Position numbers and translations under genes: made by a program. From Bryoerythrophyllum caledonicum (lineage: Eukaryota > Streptophyta > Bryopsida > Pottiales > Pottiaceae), in the NCBI GenBank assembly GCA_963971425.1, contig OZ020522.1, forward strand, positions 4,252,168 to 4,316,167: 64,000 bases of DNA. Direction: 5' to 3'. Below are positions 49,664-61,155 of this stretch, one piece after another. Position 1 is the stretch's first letter. Every line of letters begins with the position of its first letter. A model generated the notes under the pieces. That model had not been told where the DNA came from and did not search any database. It saw only the letters and a program-made list of their open reading frames with translations.

Positions 49664-50588
49664 TAACCTCTAAGAGCCCAAGTGTAAGTGGGGCGTAGGT
49701 TTTGGATTTTGGGCAGGTTCCTAATTTTTTTAAATTAAAAAAGAAACTCTTATACTAGATTGTCCCTGATAAGCACTCCATGGAGATTTTTTGTTTTTAT
49801 TTTTGGATTAATGGTTTGAAAGTTAGTACCACTCAAAGTTAGAAATGGGGACTCCGGGCAGCTCCAAAATTTTGCTAGAAGTCTCTATTGACATTGAGAT
49901 TTTCCATACATGTAGAGAATATTACCTTCATTGAAAATGTCAAAAAACAATTCTTGTCGTTAGTGTAAAAAAACATTATAACTCAAGTCAAACATTTTAA
50001 CACATTTTGTGAAAGCGGATAGGAAAAAACTTCATCTTTTCTGTATAAAACCTAAAGATCTTCATATTTTTCACTTTTTATTTTTTCGACAACAATATGT
50101 GGTGTAAACCTTCCTATTGATTGTTTAGACTATCATTCTAAAACATATTAAATTCTCAAAAAAATAAATTGCAAATTGACAATTTTTTATCCTCCACTCC
50201 TTGCACACTTGTTTTGAATATGCTACACCCCTTCTCTACCTCTAAAAATTGTTGTATACGGAACTTACATCATGCTCAACAAAATGGTAAAATATTTAGA
50301 CCTTGTGTAGTGCAAAAATTTAATACCAAGTGAAGTCAAAGTTTGTTGATCCACTCAACGCAGGGAAGAAAATGAACCATTTTCTTGACTTCAAACACTA
50401 TAATCTTTCAATCCGTGCGGTCAAAGTGTATGAAATTTTGTGAGTATGTTACTTAGTAAGTCTTTAAAGAGATCCTACGGTCAAAGGGATAAATATAAGG
50501 TTTTGTTTCCTTCCTTACCCATTACAATAGAATCAACAATTTTGAAGTGTTTTTGGTGTGAAATTGTCACGGGCTTTTTACGGGTTAA
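49664..50588 (-). mobile_element. TTAA-flanked element, copy 11
   Basis: Left end TTAACCTCTAAGAGCCCAAG, right end GTCACGGGCTTTTTACGGGTTAA. The interior is the reverse complement of copies 5 and 6 (CTACACCCCTTCTCTACCTC, CCTTGTGTAGTGCAAAAATTT). Its termini pair with those of copy 5 (AAGCCCGTGAC), suggesting a subfamily. Confidence 0.75.
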
Positions 50589-51177
50589 TAGTAGCAGTTC
50601 CTGCAAGCGGCGGTGGCAAAAGCGTGCCAAAACCCGAGGTAGCGTGGGGGAGGTAAACGGGGCCTGTTACATAGTGAAACTTTGCTTTCAACATGAGGTG
50701 TGTACACACCCACGCATGCATGAGCGTGTTGGGGCCACGTTAAATTGGCCATCAATGGCAATTCATGAGCATGCATGTGCTTGTGTCTAATAAATTGTGA
50801 TTATGGATAGTGTGTCAACAATCTACTGACAAAAAACAAGGTAGTGTATAAACAAGAGATGAACTGCTCTTTGGAAAAAAATATTTAACTTGATTGATAA
50901 TTGGTTGAGTTTGTGGGAGTTTTATCGGTTTTGGAGGTCTAAAAAACTCTAATGAAAGACCATCAGATTATCTGTATAGTCTCATTCTAAAATGAAAGAA
51001 AGATTCAATTTGTAATTTATTTGCATTGATATGTGGAATTAATTTTCCTTGAGTAATATAGTAAAAATCCTAGTACAAATGCTTTTTTTCCCCCTTCAAG
51101 CAGAAGGAATATAGAAGGATAAAGTCAGAGTTTTTACATGTTGTTTTAATGAATGAAAAATCTAACATCTAAAAGTA
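50589..51177. other. Intergenic, no supported gene
   Basis: The open frame at 50440-50790 extends out of TTAA copy 11 and has no recognised domain. Confidence 0.35.
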
Positions 51178-52147
51178 TTAAACTTTTTTCAAATGAACTC
51201 CCAAAGATCTGCGACCATTTCATATCAAAATTGCTTCAATATTGCACAATCCTACTCAGAGAATAAAATAGGTAAAAATAGTTCCATTTTAGATTTTCCC
51301 ATTGGATTTTGATTCACGATCAATATTAATATTCACATGCTACAAAATTACATGTTAAAAAACTTCATAAATTTTGACCACACCAATTGGAATATTATAA
51401 TAGGAATTGAAGTGAAGAAAAAGGTTCATCTTTTCCCTTGCGTTGAGAGGTCAATGGACTTTCACTTCACTTGATGTCAAATTTTTGCATTATGCAAGTT
51501 CTAAATTTTATACCATCACAGTTTACCTGATGTCAATTGCTTCTTCACAAATTTGTAAAGATAAAAGAGGGGTGTATGACATTCAAAAAAATTGTGCTTG
51601 GAGAAATGTTTTGAAATTGCCCATACACATTTTAGTACTTTGTGAATTGAATTTTTGTTACGAAATGAAAATCCAAATGGTCAAAAAGGAGATTATACCA
51701 CGTGTCTTAATAGAAATATAAAATAAAAAAGAATTAGACATTTTATTTACACTTTAAAAATTTTGAACAAAAGATTTTTTTTATTGAAACCCTATCTCAA
51801 AATATATGAAATATTTTGCTTGGGTTGAAATGGACTTTTCAAATACAAAATATTTTTTGACAATTTTACATTAAATGATATTTTTTACATGTACTGTACA
51901 ATAAACATAATTTTTTTATAGAAGCTTGTACTAAATTTCTTGAAGCTGGAGCAAAGTAGATTGCATTTATAATAGAATAACCTTGTTCTAGAGGTATGGT
52001 TTGGAATGAAATGATATTGCCACAAAGCTACTATAATGTTTCATCTTAATTCAATACTGAAAATATTCATGACCTAGATTAAGTTTGTAGGAATCTGCCC
52101 AAAATGAAAAATGTTTCCCAAGGGACAAATGGTCCTTTCAAGATTAA
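51178..52147 (+). mobile_element. TTAA-flanked element, copy 12
   Basis: The right end is clear: GGAATCTGCCCAAAATGAAAA-like sequence, then GGGACAAATGGTCCTTTCAAGATTAA. The left end (TTAAACTTTTTTCAAATG) is worn. The non-LTR retrotransposon's left target duplication starts 36 bp beyond. Confidence 0.6.
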
Positions 52148-53039
52148 AAAGAATTAAGGTACTATGTAGTTCAAGTATAATATGGGCCCATGGTAGAACA
52201 CCTACAATCCTAAAAAATGATACCATACGGATACTCAACCCCATCCCAAAAGACAAAGTAGAAAAATTCAACACAAAGTTCTTTGAAGAAAACTCCATAC
52301 AAATAGACTCCCTCATAAACACTCTCGAAAATAACAACCAACTCTCACAAACACAATGGCAAGAAGCTTGCCACACCCTAGACAAACTCATCAATGCAAT
52401 AACAGACACACTTGAACAAACTTGCAGAGCCCACCCAATACCGCAAATGACAAACAGAACTTCCCAACAAGGTGGATACTTACCCCGCAAACTTTCTAAA
52501 ATTTGGAAACAACACCTAACTACATACCATGTTATACGAAAAACCATTAGAATTGTAAAAAATAACCCCCAATGGCGGAACCACCCCATATACAATGAAC
52601 TACTAACTCTACAACACACCCAAATCCCTACCCCACCACCTCCGGGTCTACCCCACGAGACATGGATAAATGATATAGCAATAATTGCAAAAAATGCCAA
52701 CAAACAAGCCCGAAAAATAATCTCAAAATACGCCAAAGATAACATTAAAAAAGCCATCTCAAAATATAGACAATTATACGAAACTAGCCCAAAGAAAATT
52801 AATAAAAGAATTTTTAAAAACCATGAAACCCCGCCGATGGATTGTATCACAGATCAATATAACAATATTTTAACTAACCCCGAAGACATTGCGAATGAAA
52901 TATTTAACCAACAAACAAAAAGCAATAGACCAACAGTACCAACATGCAACTATCAACCACAACACCCAACTGAATGTACATGTGCAGTACGCCAATACCC
53001 ATGGCATGACCTGGATGGATTTACCCTCGACAAACGCGG

Positions 53040-54060
53040 CGAACCAGAAACTCCACTACATAAATACTTCAATAAAGCCACATACGACACATGCCTGCGA
53101 AATCTGGGGAACAACAAAGCCCCAGGCCCAGATCGCATACCAAATTCAACACTCAAATATATGCCTCCAAGATTCCATAAATTATTATCCCTATTCTTCT
53201 CTCACTGCTACAAACAAAAACAAATACCGACCTCATGGAAATCAAGTGCAACAATTTTACTATACAAAAAGGGGGACCCCTCTATACTACCCAACCATAG
53301 GCCAATTGCACTAGCTAATACAAAATATAAACTCTTTACTAGCACACTCACCTTTATACTATCCTCATACGGTGAAAAATTCAAAATCTTACATGACAGT
53401 CAAGAAGGATTTAGAGCAGAAAGAAGTACCGCTCGACAAATACAAACTTTAATAGCCGCACTAGAAGATGCAAAATTTACAAACCAAGATATATTCATAC
53501 TATACGTTGACTTTAAAAATGCCTTTAGCTCAATTGACCATGCTCGACTTCTAGCAACAATGACGGACCTTGGTTACCCAAAAGAGGCAACTACACTTGT
53601 TGGAAACATCTACTCTCAATCATCTACTTGCTACACCGGGGAGCACTTTGGAAGAACAAAACCTATACCCATCCAAAGAGGAACTATACAAGGGGACACC
53701 CTCAGCCCATACCTATTCATTATATTTTTAGAACCACTACTTAGATGGCTAGAAAGAGGCAATAACGGATATACTTTTGGCACATCACAAGTTACAATAA
53801 ACTCAGCCGCATACGCGGATGACCTAGCCACCATAACTAACAAAATCAAATCAATCCAAATACAACTCAATAAAATTGATAGATATTGCAAATGGGCCGG
53901 CATGGATGTGGGAGTCCCAAAATGTGCCGCTACCGGATGCCCAAACAAATCTAAATTGAACCCTACCACTTTCAAAGCCCTAATGCAAACCGCTAACATC
54001 AACTACCGCAACCAACCAATCCCTATACTACACCAAAACGAACCATACATATACCTAGGT
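53040..54060 (+). other. Reverse transcriptase domain
   Basis: Signatures in order: NNKAPGPDRIPNSTLKYMP, SSATILLYKKGDPS, NHRPIALANTKYKLF, QEGFRAERSTARQI, ILYVDFKNAFSSIDH, PIQRGTIQGDTLSPYLF and the catalytic box AYADDLA at 53809-53829. These are the conserved blocks of LINE-type RTs. All catalytic Asp residues (VDF and ADD) are retained. Confidence 0.95.
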
Positions 54061-54840
54061 ACAAATCTTGTTCCCTCACTAAAATGGAAAATTCAAATTC
54101 ACACTACTACCACAAAGCTTATCAAACAATGCAAAGAACTAACAACATGTCCGGCCACCATGAAACAAAAAATAAAAATGGTTGATACCGTACTACGCCC
54201 AGGGGTGGCATACAGTTTCTATGGTGTACCATACTCTATGCCAGCCATCTAAAAACTTGATCAAAAAATAATCGCCATACAAAAAATCATATGTGGATTA
54301 CCAAAATGTATGTCAAACGCAATAACACAACTTCCACATAACCTATTTGGACTTGAAGCTTTCTCCCTAAAAAACGCATATCTCCGATGTATAGGTGAAC
54401 AACTACAAAATGCCTTAAACGATAAAGGTAGACTTGGAAAAATTTACAATGGATTAACTCATTACATCCTTGCCCAATACGGTGGAGCCGAAAACATACC
54501 CAGAATTAAAAAAAGCGACTGTATAAGATCTCCGACAACACGTACATTCTTCTTATTGAAACATATAGCCAAAGCCCACCTTAAAAGCACACTCCCAAAC
54601 TTCCTCATTAACCCTACAACACTTGAAATACTATGGCGACAAGAAACACTAAACCACAACACACTCAATGCCCAACTCTCCCAAAGGCTCCTACAAAAAC
54701 TCCTCTCAAAGAATATTTTTGAACTAATCCAAATTACTCTACCTAACGGCACACACATCATGAACTATGAAGAATTCAAAATCTACCACTTCACCCCAAC
54801 CAAACTATTAAAAAGTGCCGTGAATGTTGCTAAACAACTA

Positions 54841-54897
54841 TTTTGCCACCCAACATGCCCCACCACATGTCATACTTCTTGTAATTTACACCCATAC
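54841..54897 (+). other. Cys/His cluster after RT
   Basis: FCHPTCPTTCHTSCNLHPYSH places Cys at regular four-residue spacing with nearby His. It may bind zinc, but I do not know a named domain with this spacing. Confidence 0.5.
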
Positions 54898-55629
54898 TCA
54901 CATATACTTAAGGATCCACCCCCAACAACAACAACATCCCAAGAAATATCTCCACACCAATCAATCCCCCTAACCCCACACATACAAACCATCCTCGCCC
55001 CCCAACACACATCCTCAAAAACCCTACCACATATCCCATTAACAACATCATACACCATAAACATATCCAACACATAGACACAAATAACATACAAAACAAC
55101 TACACAAAATACTTATGCCAATGGCAAAACAATGATAACACATACAATAAATGGCTCCCCCAAAGAGACCTATTTCCAAGACATGACACCAATACCTCCA
55201 TACATAACACCGAAAAATTAAAACAATACTACCAAAAAACCCAAAATAAAGCTTACTCAGATATCATCCAAGCCCACCACCCACAAGAACAACTTTCAGA
55301 CTCAAGATCTGTAGCACCACCCATAATTATCCCACTCTTAAACATTTACACAACAGAATGCAATTCTGAAAAAGATATCCTTACATCCTCAAACACAATT
55401 CTAATAGATAAAGATCAAGCGCATCTATATGAAGAAAATGGCTGACACTTACACACCATCCCCATCACTAGACTCCAATGGTTATGGAATCAATACAATA
55501 CAAAATTAAAAACCCCCACAAACATCGAACCAACGACCCAACCCTTTGAAACCGAACTAATATGGCTCTACCAAAGGTATAAATACCGAATACCAAAAAC
55601 TGACCCCCAAAAAAATGCACAATACACAA

Positions 55630-55990
55630 TACCCACTCCCATTCTAGACTTACTAATATCATCCTTTAACATTGAACAATCTTATTTTTCCTCCCCGGTC
55701 ACATGTTCTACCAAACTAAAAAAATTCTACTCACCTTATGAAAGAGACAAAATATTTGGATCCCTAGGAAAGGCCTTCGATTATAAATGGATTGGCAATG
55801 GTATAGCTCACCCCCACAACGAGAAAGATATGGAACAAGCAATACATTGGGCTCGACTTGCCGCCAAAAAAGATCCAAATAACACAAATACAATCATCAT
55901 CACACCGAACAACAATTGGTACCAAAACAACAACCCACACTCAAACCCATTTCCAGATTCCCATATCATTACATTATTTGAAGCAGACAC
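55630..55990 (+). other. PCIF1-like methyltransferase-derived segment
   Basis: The segment reads FNIEQSYFSSPVTC, then IFGSLGKAFDYKWIGNGIAH, then a helix (MEQAIHWARLAAK), TIIITPNNNWYQNN and a final ITLFEADTIPY. This matches the layout of the PCIF1/CAPAM family of adenine methyltransferases: a FASPLNC-like block, an FGS-G block with following Phe-Asp, the NPPF catalytic loop, a helix, a hydrophobic strand ending in P-x-W, and a later strand. The NPPF position here reads AHPHNE, so catalysis is doubtful. The comparison is from memory of the family. It is upstream of RNase H, where LINEs normally have no such domain. Confidence 0.6.
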
Positions 55991-56309
55991 AATACCATAC
56001 GAAGAACCCACTATTCCACCCGAACTTAAAAAACCCCGAATCGAGCCATCTACATTACAAATACTATGCGTCCATCATCAAAACCAAACCCTTGGCTCCC
56101 TCGAACAAATTGCGGAACTTACCTCCATAACAGACAATCTAGACATACAGAGACCATACACAAAACTGGCCCCACCAACACCCACACAAACCTCCGTAAA
56201 CAAAAGTAAAACCTGGTCAAAACTAAATTATATCAACAATACAGTAAACTACTCCGTCATACCTCCCCCTCTTCCAAACTACCGAATTCATACCACACCA
56301 AAATTTAAC

Positions 56310-56750
56310 CCCGCACACAGCTATTACACTGATGGCTCCTTTAAACCACCCGAACAAATTAGCCCGGGCTCTTGGCGCAGAGAAAAAGCTGGATATGGCA
56401 TATACAACTCTAACAAGGAAATTAAACTAGCCAAAAGACTCCATGGACTACAAAATATCCTCAGAGCAGAACTCATGGCCATTCACAAAACACTACAAAT
56501 CATTACAACAAAATACAAAAATGAACCCGCACATATATTCACCGATTGTATAAATGCACTTTACCTACTAAACACTCAAATAACACACCCTACCCTTCAT
56601 AATAGCCACCCCGACAAAATCATATTAACATCAATGGTCCAAATGTTACAAAACCGTACACAAATCACAACCTTCCATAAAGTGAGAGCCCATGCCAACA
56701 TTGATGGCAACGAACAAGCAGACAAATTAGCTAAAGAAGGTCGAGAAAAA
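56310..56750 (+). other. RNase H domain
   Basis: Catalytic positions are visible in order: YTDGSF (Asp), RAELMAIHKTL (Glu), FTDCINALYLL (Asp) and VRAHANIDGNEQADKLA (His and Asp). All four acidic residues of RNase HI are retained. This would remove the RNA template during element replication. Confidence 0.92.
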
Positions 56751-57099
56751 ACACACAAAAATGCCAAAGACCCACACGAACATGCCCATGCTACCCCATA
56801 CTACTTTCAAAAAGAAGAATGGCCTTCCAAAGAAGATACCCCTGACAAAGGCCCAATTAGATTTTTGGGCAAATATCTCAAAAAACAAGACCTCTACAAC
56901 AACCTTGATACAATTTCAGAAAATATTCCTAATATAGAAAAATGGACTAACAATAACGATATAGACAATGAACTCTCTACAAATTTTTGGAAAAATCCCA
57001 ACATCTCAGACTCGCAAATAACATGCCTCATCAAATTCCGTACTGGGCAGTATATGGGAAACGCTCGCAAACAACTCTTCTTTGGAATAGAAAGATTCC

Positions 57100-57190
57100 C
57101 ATCCATAACATGCCCCATATGCCCATCAATGGACCCCGACACATGGCTTCATGTTCTACTCAAATGCCAAAACCACCACATACACTCTCT
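57100..57190 (+). other. CCHC-like finger after RNase H
   Basis: CPICPSMDPDTWLHVLLKC has the CxxC...H...C pattern commonly placed between the polymerase or RNase H and the C-terminal endonuclease of site-specific non-LTR elements. Confidence 0.7.
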
Positions 57191-57369
57191 AATTATTAAA
57201 AGACATAATAAAGCAGTATGGGAAGTCCGAAAACTAATCACCTCCTACAATAAATCAAGATGTTTTATACTAATGAACGCAGGCACTTTTAATAACAATC
57301 CACAAGAAAATACGGTCCCCCCTTGGCTACTCCCATGCTCATGCATGACCCAAAGATGTCATTGCAACG

Positions 57370-57620
57370 CTCGGCTCAAACCGGACATTCTTTGTGTTAA
57401 AGGTTTACCATATAACGACCCACCACCAGATAACATCAACCAAGATTACAACATTCAATTCATTGAATTCACATATTGCAACGATAGATTTTCCCCGGAA
57501 ACAATCCAAAAAAAAATTGATAAATACCAACCACTTATTGATGACATCATTGCTCTCGGGTGGAATGTGGACCCCCTCATTGTAATAACATCTGGCGCTC
57601 GAGCCACCTCCTTTATCCCC
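57370..57620 (+). other. Restriction-like endonuclease-type C-terminal domain
   Basis: LKPDILCVKG, FIEFTYCNDRF and KKIDKYQPLIDDI reproduce the PD...(D/E)...K-x-x-KY-type spacing of R2-class restriction-like endonucleases. A strand-rich end (GWNVDPLIVITSGARA) follows. The assignment is by motif order only. Confidence 0.6.
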
Positions 57621-57785
57621 TCTATGAATACTCTTGAAAATGTCTTCAAAATTCCTATTGAAAAAATTAAAACCACCTTTAAAAACATTAACACCATTGC
57701 TATTCAACATGCCATGTCCATTCTTCTACATAAACGCAAAATTGAAAACAACCAAACCCTCCCCGATACACAAGACCCCCCTTAA

Positions 57786-58064
57786 ATTCTTCCCCCACCT
57801 TGATTTTCTTAACCTATTAGTTCTCAGATTTGTGACCGCTTGCTTGTTTCGTAGTTGGTTAGTTGGCTAGTTGTTTTGTTAGTGATGATTGGATTGGTTG
57901 GTATGTGGTTCTTTGGCTAAATTGCTGCATAGTGTCTACCCTCGAGAGAGGGGAGTAGTCCCAGCTTGCTTTTCCTTGTCCAGTGGGCATTGATTTAGTA
58001 AGTGGAACGAACAGACACTTCATTCACGCCGGCCTTCATTCGAAGGCGGGCGTTATTCTTCTTC
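57786..58064 (+). other. LINE 3' untranslated tail shared with SINEs
   Basis: The last about 135 bases (from ACCCTCGAGAGAGGGGAGTA at 57941) match the tails of the SINE copies at 19615-19816, 49036-49180 (minus) and 29090-29190. The stem-loop near 58026-58052 is conserved in position. Confidence 0.85.
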
Positions 58065-58136
58065 TGGGCCCATGGTATGATGACATCTTTGAAACAAGTA
58101 CTTTATTCATGTTTATATTGAAAATAGAATTGGACT

Positions 58137-58955
58137 TTAACCCCTAATTGAAAAAAGTTCCGTGGTGGGCTTTTGCAAATCTTGGGCACGTTTTCATGGT
58201 TGCAATTTATATTTGCAAATCTTGAAATTTTTGTACAAATTCAAGAAGACAAGAGGTACATGGGATTATGATTTTTTTATTCTCATTGGACTTAAAGACA
58301 AAAAATTTGCCATCTTAAAGAAAAAATTGTCGAGTGTAGGCACGTCGGGCAACTCCAATAACTATTGTTAGGACACTCTAGTAGATTTGAGATTTTCAAT
58401 ACTTACAATTCATATCATTTCCTTTCATATTGTCAAAAAATATTTCTTGTCTTTAGTGGAAAAATGCATTTAATCCCAAGTCAAGGATTTTCACACATTG
58501 CCACACATTGTCAGGCGAGGAATCAAAAGAACTTCTTTTATTCCACATAAAACTTTGAAGTCTTTATATTTTTCACCTTTTATTCTTTAAATTTAAGACG
58601 TGGTGTAAACCTTCTTATTGATTGTTTGAATTATCATATTAAAGCATGTTTTGTTCCAAATAAATTAGAACATGAATTGCCACTTTTTGAACCTCCACTC
58701 CTAGCACCAATTCCTAGAGGTAGAAAAGGGGTGTAGCATATTCAAAACACAAATTTTCTACTTCAAACACTATTACAATCTTTCAATGTGTGCGGTTATA
58801 GTTGATGAAATTTGTTGAATATGTTATTTGTAAAGGGTTAAATGAAATCCTATGGTTGAAACTAGAAATCCAATTGTTTGTATCCTTCCTAACTCATTGC
58901 ACTAGAATTAACAATTTTAAAGTGTTTTTGGTGTGAAATTGTGAAGTAAAATTAA
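58137..58955 (-). mobile_element. TTAA-flanked element, copy 13
   Basis: Left end TTAACCCCTAATTGAAAAAA; right end GTGAAGTAAAATTAA, degraded. The interior reads as the reverse complement of the family (GTGTTTTTGGTGTGAAATTGTG near the right end, CTCATTGCACTAGAATTAACA). Confidence 0.7.
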
Positions 58956-59057
58956 GGAATACTGCTTGTTGAGTTCACAAAATTATAGCAAAGTAGATAC
59001 AACAGATGAAACATTTATCAATTTATTATCAACAATGTGAGCTATAAAAATGATTTT

Positions 59058-59524
59058 CATCGGTCACTCCCTGCCAAATTAATTATTTTATAATTCACAT
59101 TTGTCTGGACACAACAAGTATCACCTAGTTATTAGATGATTATCACATATATATTGCATGGGTATGACCTCAATATTACATGGATATCACCTTTGACAAA
59201 TCCCTTGAATTTCCCAATTTTTTTGGACACTCTCCATCTAGAATTAATTATGTACGAAACGGACCAAGACCAACGTGTAGGGTATTGTCAAGGGAGACCC
59301 AAGGGCAAGCCTAAACCAGGTCAAGTCAAGATGCGTGGGCCGCAATCTACGACCGTCCTAGATGCCAGGTGCATTGGAAATGGAGTCCAAAAAGCCACCC
59401 AAATGTTGCTCTTAATGTCCAACCTCCTCCAATAATCTTCCCTGGAACTTGCCCCTCACACAACAATGCACTAAATAATAATCCCAACTATGAGAATGGT
59501 CTCCCCCACACCCACACCTCATTG
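59058..59524 (+). repeat. Duplicated segment D, copy 1
   Basis: From GGTCACTCCCTGCCAAA to GGTCTCCCCCACACCCACAC this segment is collinear with 62349-62790 in the same orientation. Both include GATGCGTGGGCCGCAATCTA, ACGACCGTCCTAGATGCCAG and CCAAAAAG-CACCCAAATG. Confidence 0.85.
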
Positions 59525-60929
59525 CACCACCTAGAGAATTGTGCCACTTTTAGTAGTGGGATTTCATTTGACTTGCACATAATTGTCGCGGATCTCCTCA
59601 TTACACATAGCACCAAAAATAAGTAAAATATTGGGTTTTCTAGATTTGTCTTAGATGGTTAGACAATGCTTTTTCATTCCTACTATCAATGAGAACATAT
59701 CAACTTAGAGATGGGCGTTATTGTGAAGGTGGGTGGTAATGTGCCGACATACCTTATATCAAAAATATTTTTATTTCTCCAACCCTTAATAAGTCTTAAT
59801 TGAGATCCTACAACTAATTGTAGAAATTTAAGTTTTTGTTTCCTTCCTTACTCATTGCACTAGATTGAGCACTTTTGAAGTGTTACTAGTGTGAAAATGC
59901 TTGGGAACTTTGGGATTCAACGCCAATTGGAAATCGTATATTTTAGTCTCTAGAGTACAAAAAAATGTCTTAAAGTTTAGCAAGCACCTTACACCTTTGG
60001 ATTGAATATTGTTCAACCAAAATCTCTCATTTGGAGGTCCTTTTAACATGTGAACCTAAATACGACACCATATATGTTGAATACTGTGGCCACCAGTGAC
60101 ACCCTTTGATGTTTGAGGGTTTGATACAATCATGGAAACAACATATCCACTCTCCATATCCAAGTCCCCTAATCAAATTTGCTCAACAAGTAGATCCCCG
60201 TTGTTTCTAGTGGGGCAAGGGCAATCCTCAATTAAGTGTACATGTGTAAATGCAAAAACAAATGTCTTTATTATATACATGTTTAATACCTATTATAAAG
60301 TAAACATGTTATATACTTTATATCCCCGTTATATACCCACAAGTACCCTAGGTTCTGGCTTTATATGCTATCGCGTGTTTTCATTTCATACACAATCCAA
60401 GCTCTTTACATGTTACCTCTTTAAGTGTTAGAATCTCACAGATTATATGGAAATTAGACTCCCAAAAAATTTACACTATTAAGTGTTATATGTTAAGTGT
60501 TATAAGATGTCTCGCTCCCTACTTCATCAAATTTACTTCTATAAGTGTTAAAGTTGGACAAATTGAAGAAATTACAGGGCAAAATATAGGAGTAGGGGAA
60601 GTAAAACTAGCTAGGTAAAATGCAATTTAGGGTTTAGGGTTACTAGTTTGGATGGAAACTAGCATACCAGATGAATAAATTGGATGAAAATTGGCTTAAT
60701 AGATGAAAACATAAATGTGACCAATAATTGAGATAAAGTTCTACAAGTGCTATATGTTGTAATACTATGTGTTATGATTTTTCTACTCCTGACTGGTAAC
60801 ATATAAGGTAAGCCCTCCTATAACCAACAAAATCCCATAGCCAACGCCTATAAAATTGGGGAATATCCAACCCTCTTCCATCCCATTACCACCAACTCAG
60901 CTCCAAATGGAGGTTTGCTATTAGTCAAG
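59525..60929. other. Intergenic with a TTAA-family fragment and telomere-like motif
   Basis: About 59790-59930 is a minus-oriented TTAA-family end fragment (CCTTACTCATTGCACTAGATT, CTAGTGTGAAAATGCTTGGG). TTTAGGGTTTAGGGTTA at about 60627 is a two-unit plant-telomere-like motif. No supported gene. Confidence 0.5.
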
Positions 60930-61155
60930 ACCCTTACTTTTGGTCGTTGGTTATGGGGGGTACCTACTGCTGGCCACCCACTAAACATGGCTGCATAGTT
61001 TGAAAATTCATAACTAATTCAGTTTTCATTGGAAAAATATGAAATCACTTGGGTTGAATTTGTAATTCTATTGGCTATCACTGAAAAATAATAGTATAAT
61101 TATCTCCTCTCTCCATATATGCACACTCCTTAACTTGTCGGTTTTAGGGAGGCTT
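60930..61155 (+). repeat. Dispersed repeat R, copy 3
   Basis: CCCTTACTTTTGGTCG, GGGGGGTACCTACT, ATTCATAACTAATTCAGTTTT, AAATCACTTGGGTTG and AACTTGTCGGTTTTAGGGAGG are shared with the copies at 33585 and 42240. Confidence 0.7.

Larger units (their letters stand above)
52198..57785 (+). pseudogene. Retrotransposon polyprotein, interrupted
   Basis: Order of domains: helical linker of about 270 residues (KDKVEKFNTKFFEENS onward), reverse transcriptase (about 53040-54060), thumb and connection, a Cys/His cluster (54841-54897), PCIF1-like segment (55630-55990), RNase H (56310-56750), Cys/His finger (57100-57190) and an endonuclease-like domain (57370-57620). Breaks: TAA at 54250 between SMPAI and KLDQK, a -1-type shift between about 54900 and 55075 (frame 1 ends at 55077, frame 3 is open from about 55000), and TGA at 55443 between EENG and HLHT. 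The two stops are single-base changes in otherwise intact sequence, so the copy is fairly young. Any endonuclease domain upstream of the linker in the full element has been lost by truncation. Confidence 0.9.
52196..58064 (+). mobile_element. Non-LTR retrotransposon with RT, PCIF1-like, RNase H and endonuclease-like domains
   Basis: A perfect 13 bp direct repeat, TGGGCCCATGGTA, flanks the element (52183-52195 and 58065-58077) and is a target-site duplication. The first bases already lie in the coding frame with no nearby ATG, so the copy is 5'-truncated, as target-primed reverse transcription often produces. A single long coding frame can be followed to the TAA ending at 57785, with two stops and one frameshift. 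The 3' untranslated region of about 280 bases ends in a G+C-rich stem-loop (CGCCGGCCTTC / GAAGGCGGGCG) and TTCTTCTTCT; no poly(A) tail is present. The coding strand is very poor in G. Confidence 0.92.

Noticed and set aside
52111-52195. Use of the first Met at 52111 as the LINE start
   Set aside because: That Met lies in the end of TTAA copy 12 and in front of the left target duplication, so it is outside the element.
52074-52850. Minus-strand open frame of 258 codons with hydrophobic text
   Set aside because: It is the antisense of the LINE coding region; the G-poor sense strand leaves the antisense frame open and hydrophobic.
60625-60645. Telomere or chromosome end
   Set aside because: Only two TTTAGGG units occur inside ordinary spacer; this is a short interstitial motif.
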